Shown here in pieces: positions 56,144 to 64,000 of a DNA stretch of 64,000 nucleotides. The stretch is from Erodium maritimum (taxonomy: Eukaryota; Streptophyta; Magnoliopsida; Geraniales; Geraniaceae). Under the pieces are notes generated by a model. It had not been told where the DNA came from and made no database searches. It worked only from the letters and a program-made list of their open reading frames with translations. The position numbers and the translations under genes are program-made. Within the stretch, counting starts at the first letter, position 1. Every line of letters begins with the position of its first letter. Location: positions 60,768,803 through 60,832,802 of the forward strand of contig OY997588.1 in assembly GCA_963921825.1 (NCBI GenBank). Reading direction: 5' to 3'.

Positions 56144-57919
56144 TGTTAGTCTTAGTGCCCGTAGTTCAATCCTAAATGTCCGAATGTATATATCATCATT
56201 AGCAATAAAATTAAAGCGGCTTTATATTACTTATGTGTTGGAGTAATATATCGATGCATGCTCTTATCTATGCCCACAATGAGAATAGAACCATAGATCG
56301 AGATAGATCACACTCGATGGGTCCCTAGTCAACAAAGCTTCACTTGAAGCGACTAGTATGAAAGATGGCTCTTTATGGCTTACGTTCTGTTAGTCATTGG
56401 AATGGGATTCCGTAGTCTGATCATAGTTTATCATGTGGGACATGATATTGGACGACCCGACATGAATATGTGCCATGGATCAAGTCATGAACATATTCAT
56501 TGTCGTAGCTTGTCATGTATCTTTAGTCCAAGTAGTCTTTGTGATCGCTATGCAGTAAACAACTGAGTTTGACCTGAGCCTAATGTTGTCCGTAACAGGG
56601 CTTCCATAACGGCCAAGATTGGCTTGAGAACGGACTGCATGAATGACACGAAAGACGGCTAAGGGATTTATCCCTCATACTACGGTATGTGAAAGATATC
56701 GGTTCTCGGCCGCTTGATCGAGAGTGACTGATAGAATAGCATGGCCATGCACATGATACTGGGTATTATATATTCAGTCATCTCACATATCAAGGAACAG
56801 TGATTGAGAATAATAAGGATGACGACTCTATGCCTTATCTCAATCAGGATATCGGAGATAAAAGGATAATGACAGGGACGACGGAAAGGTTAGAATCGAT
56901 AGGGTCGATTCGTTATGCAGTGTCAGGAAATACTAAAGTCTCGTTAGTTGCCACTTATATAGGATCAAGTAAAATGAGATTTTACGTTGATCTATTGACA
57001 TGCATAAACCTAAGGGTCACACCGGAGGATGAAACTCATTGACACATTTATGGAGAATGGCCAAAAGGGAGTTGTCTCGGGACATGACCAAAACTGGGTT
57101 TTGGGTCATGTTCCCGTAAGTAAATAGGACATTACGGATCGAGACAAGGCTTGGAGTCTTGGGATTGATCACGTCGGATATTGTTGGACATTTCCGGTAT
57201 GAAAGATTTGAAGGCGATGAGCACGTCACAGGACCTCGTTGGGAATGGCCACAGACCATGTTCCAAGAGGCTCATGCAACCAAGGCCTACGAAATTAATT
57301 AATCAAGTTTTGATTAATTAGTACTAAGTGAGCAAGACAAGGATTAAGGTGTTGGTGATTCACCACCTAACCCCATCTTGTCTTGCCATACTTTGTCATA
57401 TTTACACCTCACTTGTCACCATACTTGTCCTATGCTTTTAGTTAGACAAGTAGACGGAGTTTATTATGTTTAAGTCATCTTTTTTCAACATAACAAACAC
57501 AAGACAAGAATAGAAAACACCACTTCTCCCTCTTCTCCCTTGCAATTTCGGCCAAGGCAAGCTCCCACCACCATTTTGTGTTCTTGAGTCCTCAAAGAGA
57601 AGAACTACGTGACCTTGATTCCCATGTGGATATGTAGGCGTCTTGTTTTGGTAAAAAATAGTGCTCAATTTTTCGTTACCAATCATTCGTTACCCAGTGT
57701 TATTGGAGACTCAAGCCAATCATTCGTTATCCGGTGTTCTTGGAGACTCAAGCCAATCATTCGTTACCCGGTGTTCTTGTTTTGGTAAAAAATAGTGCTC
57801 AATTTTTCTCTTGTGAATCCATTCTTTGTTAGTTGTTTCATGGTTTTAATCGTCTCTTGGTTTTCATTGATTTTCCGCTGCGAGTTGGTTCATCTCCAAC
57901 CCTACCTCGAGACCCAACA
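56144..57919 (+). mobile_element. 5' LTR of copia element A2 (family A)
   Basis: The LTR runs from TGTTAGTCTTAGTGCCCG to CTCGAGACCCAACA and is followed by a tRNA-Met primer site at 57920. Within it, 'actcaagccaatcattcgtta' and neighbouring words are triplicated at 57670-57780, a local duplication absent from other copies. Confidence 0.9.
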
Positions 57920-59187
57920 GTGGTATCAGAGTCGTGCTACCTTCGGGGTTCACAATGCATGGATTTGTGAAAGTTTCAGTTTTGACATGTTAATTTGTCA
58001 AATTCTTTAATAACATGTTTTAAATTCTTGTTTATGGATTTAATGCATGTAAAATGAATTTTTTGAAAATTATTTCAAATCTGGAGTTTTTTTGAAAAAA
58101 GTTTGATTTTCGGGTCTCGTGTGCGGGACTCTCGGGGAGCCGAAACCGAGACTGAACGAGTCTCTGTTGGACGGAGCTTGGCCGAGCATGACCATTTGAT
58201 GGTTGATATGCGAAGGCTAAACCATTTTGTTAGTTATGACGAGTTTGGAACCGTCATGACGAAGTCGAAAATCAAATATTTATTTATTCCAGACCGGCTA
58301 GTCATGTATTAAATTGTAATATTTTGCTCATGACGAAAATCATATGGTGGCTTTTCGGGTGTTGGCATCGGCTTGGAGTCGATGGAGTTCAAGAAGCTAG
58401 TGGTAGTTAGTTTAGGGGGCTATTATGTGCACATTTATCGCTTTATGCTTGGTTTAGTTTATGCATGGTTAATTCTATGTGTTTTAGAATTGCATGCTTT
58501 AACTTTATTTACCGAGCATATCACCTCACATGAAAACATAAAATTTGAATTTTAATCCTTGTTTATGAGCCCTTAGAACCGTCACTACATTGGATGTAGT
58601 TGACGGGTTCGAAGGAAGAACTACATTGGATGTAATTTGAGGCATCATTACATTTGGAATGTAGTTGATGTGCTCATCGCATCTAGGATGTGCCAAAAGT
58701 TTTAAACACAACCGGACAAGTAAAAACAGGTCATGTCTGATACCTCCCAATTATCAACACCTTACTACCTCCCCGTCCTATGGGTGTCGTGCGCCTTAGC
58801 GGAGCATCCATAGGAAAGCGGGTAGTAGGATTGGACGACATATGTGGGTGTCGTGCGCCTTAACGGAGCACCTACATAGTGGCGGGTCTTAGTTGAAAGT
58901 TGGTGGACCTGACTACGATTCTCAACTAAGGTTGAGCTAGGGTATCAGATAGGGTAAGTTGTGTACTTAAGTACATACCCTAGCCAAGAGTCACATTGGA
59001 TGTAATTGGACAGGGTCCTACCTATATAGCTCGATTGAGTGGTGAGCCTTCATTCAGCTTGATCGAGTGAATCAAGGATCTTGGTTTTAGATTCTAAAGG
59101 TATAGAATCGATTGTTGGTGTTTAAGCTTGATCTTCATAAAATTTATTCAGTTTACTTATTGGATTGATTGTTGGTATCCATACAAC
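57920..59187 (+). mobile_element. Leader of copia element A2, ending at an inverted junction
   Basis: The first part matches 15405-16307. Beyond 58550 it shows a word 'cattggatgta' repeated at 58592, 58623 and 58993 and a 'gtgggtgtcgtgcgccttaacgg' word twice (58787 and 58847). At about 59187 it is joined to pol sequence in the opposite orientation, so gag is absent. Confidence 0.7.
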
Positions 59188-60507
59188 CGATGGGAACAAC
59201 TAGTTCCCAGACTTGGTTGTCCGACATGGATTGTATTTCCTCCCCTATGGCTCCCAGCCATAACTCGGAGTCCGGTCCATCCACGACTTCCTAAAAGGTG
59301 GCTGGATCATCGTGATCCACCATGACTTCATTGTCACCTCCGGATACAATATCTTGGAGGTGGACAACTGATCCTTTCAGATCGCCTTGAACCTTCCGGA
59401 ATTGTAACAGGAATTGGTTCTTACTCTACGACCATCTCTGGCTCCCTTTCTACTGGGTTGTCAGTTGGTTTAGACGGATCTGTACCATCCTGAATTTATT
59501 TAAGATGCACAGTCCTCCCTGTGACGTCTTTGGAAACAAAAATCATTTTCCATAAAGACCTCACCCCAAGCGACGAACACCATGTTCTCACTGGGTTTGT
59601 AGAAGTAGTATCTCCTTGTTGCTTTGGGATACCCCACAAAGATTCATATCTCAGATCTTGGTTCGAGCTTAGTCGAAACCAAATGTTTCACATAAGCCTC
59701 GCAACAACAAATCTTTAGGAAGGACAAAGCGGGCATCTTCCCATGCCATTTCAAAAATGGTGTCCCTTCTACAGCCTTCGTCGGAGCCTGATTCACTATG
59801 AATGCGGTCGTCTCTAGAGCATAACCCCAGAAAGAGATTGGGAGATCATCCCAACTGATCATGGATCAGACCATATCCAATAAAGTCCGGTTTCTCCGTT
59901 CGGACACAACATTCAACTGCGATGTTCTGGGAGGAGTCCATTCTAAAAAGATCCCGCTCTCCACCTGATGATCTAAAAACTATGTGGTGAAGTATTTTCC
60001 ACTTGGATCCAATCGAAGTGTCTTAATACTTTTTCCGAGCTGGTTTTCTACTTCAGTTCGAACTCTTTGAATTTATCAAAAGCTTCAGACTTATGTCTTA
60101 TTGAACAGACACAACCATATCTACTATAATCGTTAGTAAATGTGATGAAGTAGCTAAAACCCCTCTTGGCCAGCGAACCTATTGGTCCACACACATCCGA
60201 GTGTATCAGCCCCAATAATTCACCTGCCCTTTCACCGCAACCGATAAAGGGTGCTTTAGTCATTTTGCCCATCAAACAAGCTTTGCACCTATCGATCGAA
60301 TGAAATTCGAATGGACCTGAAAGCCCACACTTCTAAAGTGCTGATAGGCGCTTCTTGTTTATGCGAGCCAAATGACAATGCCATAACAGAGTTAGGTTTA
60401 AATTGTTGGATTTAGACCTCTTGGTATTAACATAATATATAGAACTTGAGGCATTGTTACCCATATCTAATATGTACAATCCTCCAACCAAGTTAGTACT
60501 AGCATAA
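59188..60507 (-). pseudogene. Copia family-A integrase to RT-linker fragment, inverted
   Basis: On the minus strand it begins inside GAG-pre-integrase (YASTNLVGGLYILD at 60507) and continues through LTLLWHCHLARI. The integrase core follows with IHSDVCGPIGSLA, an LRLDPSGKY-like second Asp and SERRNRT-type Glu region. Then come DLPISFWGYALETTA and the linker before RT, whose end matches 63590-63760. Stops and frameshifts are frequent. Its upstream half would lie beyond the element inserted at 60508. It is the host of that insertion. Confidence 0.85.
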
Positions 60508-62195
60508 TGTTGGGTCTCGAGGTAAGGTTGGAGATGAACCAACTCGCAGCGGAAAATCAATGAAAACCAAGAGACGATTAAAACCATGAAACAACTAACA
60601 AAGAATGGATTCACAAGAGAAAAATTCAGCACTAGTTCTTACCAAAACAAGAACACCGGTTAACGAATGATTGGCTTGAGTCTCCAAGACGCCTACGTAT
60701 CCACATGGGAATCAAAGCCACGTAGTTCTTCTCTTTGAGGACTCAAGAACACAAACATGGAGGTGGGAGCTTGCCAAACCCGAAATGGCCATGGAAGAGG
60801 GAGAGAAAATGTGTTTCCTATTCTTGTCTTGTGTTTGTTATGTTGAAAAAAGATGACTTAAACATAACAAAACCCATACTTGTCCAACTAAAGGCATGGG
60901 ACAAGTATGGTGTCAAGTAAGGTGTATATAGGACAAAGTATGGCAAGACAAGATTGGGTTAGGTGGTGAATCACCAACACCTTAATCCTTGTCTTGCTTA
61001 CTTAGTACTAATTAATCAAGACTTGATTAATTAGTTCCATGGGCCTTGGTTGCATGGGCCTTTCATGGGCCTCTTGGAACATGGCCCGTGGCCATTTCCA
61101 ACGAGGTCCCGTGATTCGCTCATCGCCTCCAAGCCTTCCATACCGGAAATGTCCAACATTATCCGACGCGATCAATCCCAAGACTCCAAGCCTTGTCTCG
61201 ATCCGTAAAGTCCTATTCACTTACGGGCACATGACCCAAAACCCAGTTTTGGTCATGTCCCGAGACAACTCCCTTTTGGTCATTCTCCATAAATGTGTCA
61301 ATGAGTTTCATCCTCCGGTGTGACCCTTAGGTTTATGCATGTCAATAGATCAACGTAAAATCCCATTTTACTTGATCCTATTTAAGTGGCAACTAACGAG
61401 ACTTTAGTATTGCCTGACACTACATAACGAATCGACCCTGTCGATTCTAACCTTTCCGTCGTCCCTGTCATTATCCTTTTATCTCCGATATCCTGATTGA
61501 GATAAGGCATAGAGCCGTCATCCTTATTATTCTCAATCACCGTTCCTTGATATGTGAGATGACTGAAGATATGATACCCAGTATCATGTGCATGGCCATG
61601 CTATTCTTCCAGTCACTCTCGAACAAGTGGCCGAGAACCGATATCTTTCCCATACCTTAGTATGAGGGATAAATCCCTTAGCCGTCTTTCTTGTCACTCA
61701 TGTAGCCCGTCCCCAAGCCAATCCTGGCCGTTATGGAAGCCCTGTTACGGACAACGTTAGGCTCAGGTCAAACTCAGTTGTTGACTACATAGCGATCACA
61801 AAGACTCCTTGGTCTAAGGATACATGACAAGCTACAACACTGAATATGTTCATGACTTAATCTATGGCACATATTCAGGGCGGGTCGTCCAATATCATGT
61901 CCCACATGATATCTATGATCAGACTCCGGAATCCCATTCCAATGACTAACAGAACGTAAGCCATAAAGAGCCATCTTTCATACTAGTCGCTTCTAGTGAA
62001 GCTTTGTTGACTAGGGACCCATCGAGTGTGATCTATCTCGATCTATGGTTCTATTCGCATGGTGGGCATAGATCAGAGCACACATCGATATATTACTCCA
62101 ACACATAAGTAATATAAAGCCGCTTTAATTTTATTGCTAACGATGATATATACATTTGGACATTTAGGATTGAACTACGGGCACTAAGACTAACA
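60508..62195 (-). mobile_element. 3' LTR of copia element A3 (family A)
   Basis: In complement it runs TGTTAGTCTTAG (62195) to CTCGAGACCCAACA (60508). It is preceded, on the minus strand, by a polypurine tract and pol, so it is the 3' LTR of an element that continues past 64000. Confidence 0.9.
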
Positions 62196-62212
62196 ATCTC
62201 CCACTTGCCCTA
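62196..62212 (-). promoter_or_regulatory. Polypurine tract of copia element A3
   Basis: On the minus strand 'gggcaagtgggagat' abuts the LTR. Confidence 0.8.
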
Positions 62213-64000
62213 GTTCCAATCTAAACTCCAATATGTCCCCATCGACTTTACATGTCTAACATGTTCAGGCAGTGACACTGCCTTAGTCAAAGGGTTGGCT
62301 ATGTTATCATCTGTTGCAATATCGGTTATCTTCACTTCACCTCAGTTCAGTATTTATCTGATGAGGTGGATACGCCGCAGTACATGTTTGGATTTGTTAT
62401 ACGATCTAGGCTTTTAGCTTGCGCAATGGCCCTTGTGTTGTCGCAAGATGGATTCACCGGGCTGGATGGGTTTTTAATTACACCCAGCCCTGCCATGAAT
62501 TTCCAAATCCATATAGCCTTCTTAGCTGCCTCTGCAGCATCCATGTACTTGGCCTCTGTCGTAGATTCGGCAATGGTATCTTGCTTTACGCTTTCCCAGC
62601 TAAAGCTCTGCCATTCAGCGTAAACACATATCCTGATTGACTTCTAAAGTCATCTGGATTTGTCTTGGAAAACTAGCGTCTACTCATCCTTCGACGACTA
62701 GTTCAGCATCATCTTTCCCCCGGGTTAGAATGATGTCTACTGGTACAACATAAGGCTTACGAGACGTCTGGTCTCATACATGTCATGGCATATATGATCG
62801 ATCCTGCCCCCAGGCGCATTTCATCATCCTTTTCAGCTCATCATGTGTCTTAGGACACTAAGTCTTGCTGAGATGAATGCCATGACTAGTGGGTAAGAGT
62901 CCTTTCTTTGAATCGAGCATTAAGAACCTACTCAATGCCTTGTTCACATAGGTTCCCTGACTTAAATCCAAGACCCTCTTGGTGCGATCTCTACATATCT
63001 TAATCCTTAAGATATGAGAAGCATCACCTAAGTCCTTTATTGAAAAACACTTCCTCAACCAAGCTTTAGTCTCGTGCAAGGTTGGGATGTCGTTTTCAAT
63101 GAGAACCAGAAAGGTAATATTGCTCCCACTAGCCTTCTTATAAACGCAAGATTCATCCTCGTTCTTGATTAAGCCAAATCCAATTACAGCTTCATCAAAA
63201 CGAAGGATCCAACTCCGAGAAGTTCGTTTCAATCCATAAATGGATTTCAACAACTTATAAATCTTTCCTTTATTCTTCGGATCGTCAAAACCTTTGGGCC
63301 GAGACATATAAACGTACTCAGTCAAATTTCCATTTAGGAAAGCGGTTTTGACATCCACTTGCCATATCTCGTAATTATGATACGCAGTTATGTCAAGAAG
63401 AATTTGGATCGATTTTGACCATAGCCACTAAGGAGAAGGTTTCCTCATAGTCAATCCATGCCTATAACCTTTCGCCACCAGTTGAGCTTTGTAGGTCAGA
63501 GGGTTGCCATCCATGTCCATCTTCACCTTGAAGATCCATTTGCATCCGATGGTCCTCACACCATTGATGGGATCAACCGGTTCCCAGACTCGGTTGTCCG
63601 ACATGGATTGCATTTCCTCCCTCATGGCTCCCAGCCATAACTCGGAGTTGGGCCCATTCACGACTTCCTGAAAGGTGGCTGGATCATCGTGATCCACCAT
63701 GACTTCATTGTCACCTCCGGATACCATATCTTGGAGGTGGAAGATTGATCCTTTCAAATCGCCTTGGACCTTCCGGAATTGTAACAGGAATTGGTTCTTA
63801 CTCTACGACAATCTCTGGCTCCTTTCTACTGGGTTGCCAATTGGTTTAGACAGATCTGTACCATCCTGAATTTCTTCGAGATGCACAGTCCTCCCAATGA
63901 CGTCTTTGGAAACAAAACTTTTTTTCCATAAAGACCCCACCCCAAGCGACGAACACCATGTTCTCACTGGGATTGTAGAAATAGTATCCCCTTGTTGCTT
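62196..64000 (-). pseudogene. Copia element A3 pol: RT and RNase H, catalytic box lost
   Basis: On the minus strand, 63757-63428 carries the RT N-terminal region (VRTIGCKWIFKVK, YKAQLVAKGY). Then 63358-62858 has MDVKTAFLNGNL, KSIYGLKRTSRSW and FSIKDLGDASHIL. Where YVDDILLIGND is expected it reads FLVLIENDIPTL, so the two catalytic Asp residues are deleted. RNase H follows at 62600-62347 (AAEAAKKAIWIWKFM, CDNTRAIAQAKS). Frameshifts separate the blocks. It cannot be active without help from other copies. Confidence 0.9.

Overview
The window is nuclear DNA from a flowering plant, more likely a eudicot, and it is dominated by transposable elements. The reasons are an intron-less class II ERF repressor gene with an EAR motif, plant-type Ty1/copia and Ty3/gypsy elements whose primer binding sites match initiator tRNA-Met, plant L1-type LINE ORF1 domains (DUF4283 plus a CCHC knuckle), PIF/Harbinger remnants, and AT-rich spacer. 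No bacterial, phage, CRISPR or organellar content was seen. I cannot name the species.

The only clearly functional host gene is an ERF3-type AP2/ERF transcription factor at 52598-53236 (+). A 5.5-kb copia element of a distinct short-LTR family, complete in structure with matching target-site duplications (46525-52002), ends 595 bp before its start codon.

Layout. 1-4260: the end of a large LTR (family D), a copia LTR fragment and an antisense LINE split by a Reina-like gypsy pol fragment. 4261-8060: a decayed DUF1985-type pseudogene and an antisense LINE ORF1 piece. 8061-13576: AT-rich spacer with a MITE, an antisense L1 ORF1, and a Harbinger fragment with a Myb/NAM-like ORF1. 13577-25231: a family-A copia element (1.7-1.8-kb LTRs, Angela-like) broken by a family-D element with a 2.8-kb LTR, then scrambled family-A LTR pieces and an L1-derived piece. 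25620-29361: a Harbinger element with a decayed transposase, split by a family-A solo LTR. 29362-34385: gypsy-like leader or LTR sequence (perhaps Tat/Athila) split by a 3.1-kb family-D solo LTR. 34386-40187: L1-derived units that keep the 5' region and the 3' tail but have no visible reverse transcriptase; two have 16-bp target duplications. 40400-43276: a long-arm foldback element with mirrored 22-bp repeats, AT-rich DNA, a 381-bp solo LTR and a MITE. 43277-46504: L1-like sequence interrupted by another copia LTR. 46525-53236: the copia element and ERF3. 53237-56143: spacer with a 53-bp tandem repeat and a GA microsatellite. 56144-64000: a second family-A LTR and leader joined to an inverted pol fragment, then the 3' LTR and pol of a third family-A element running off the end.

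The genes do not form a pathway. The window is best read as a nested insertion history around one regulatory gene. Family and lineage names are assigned by motif recognition, without database searches; boundaries marked as approximate were judged by eye.
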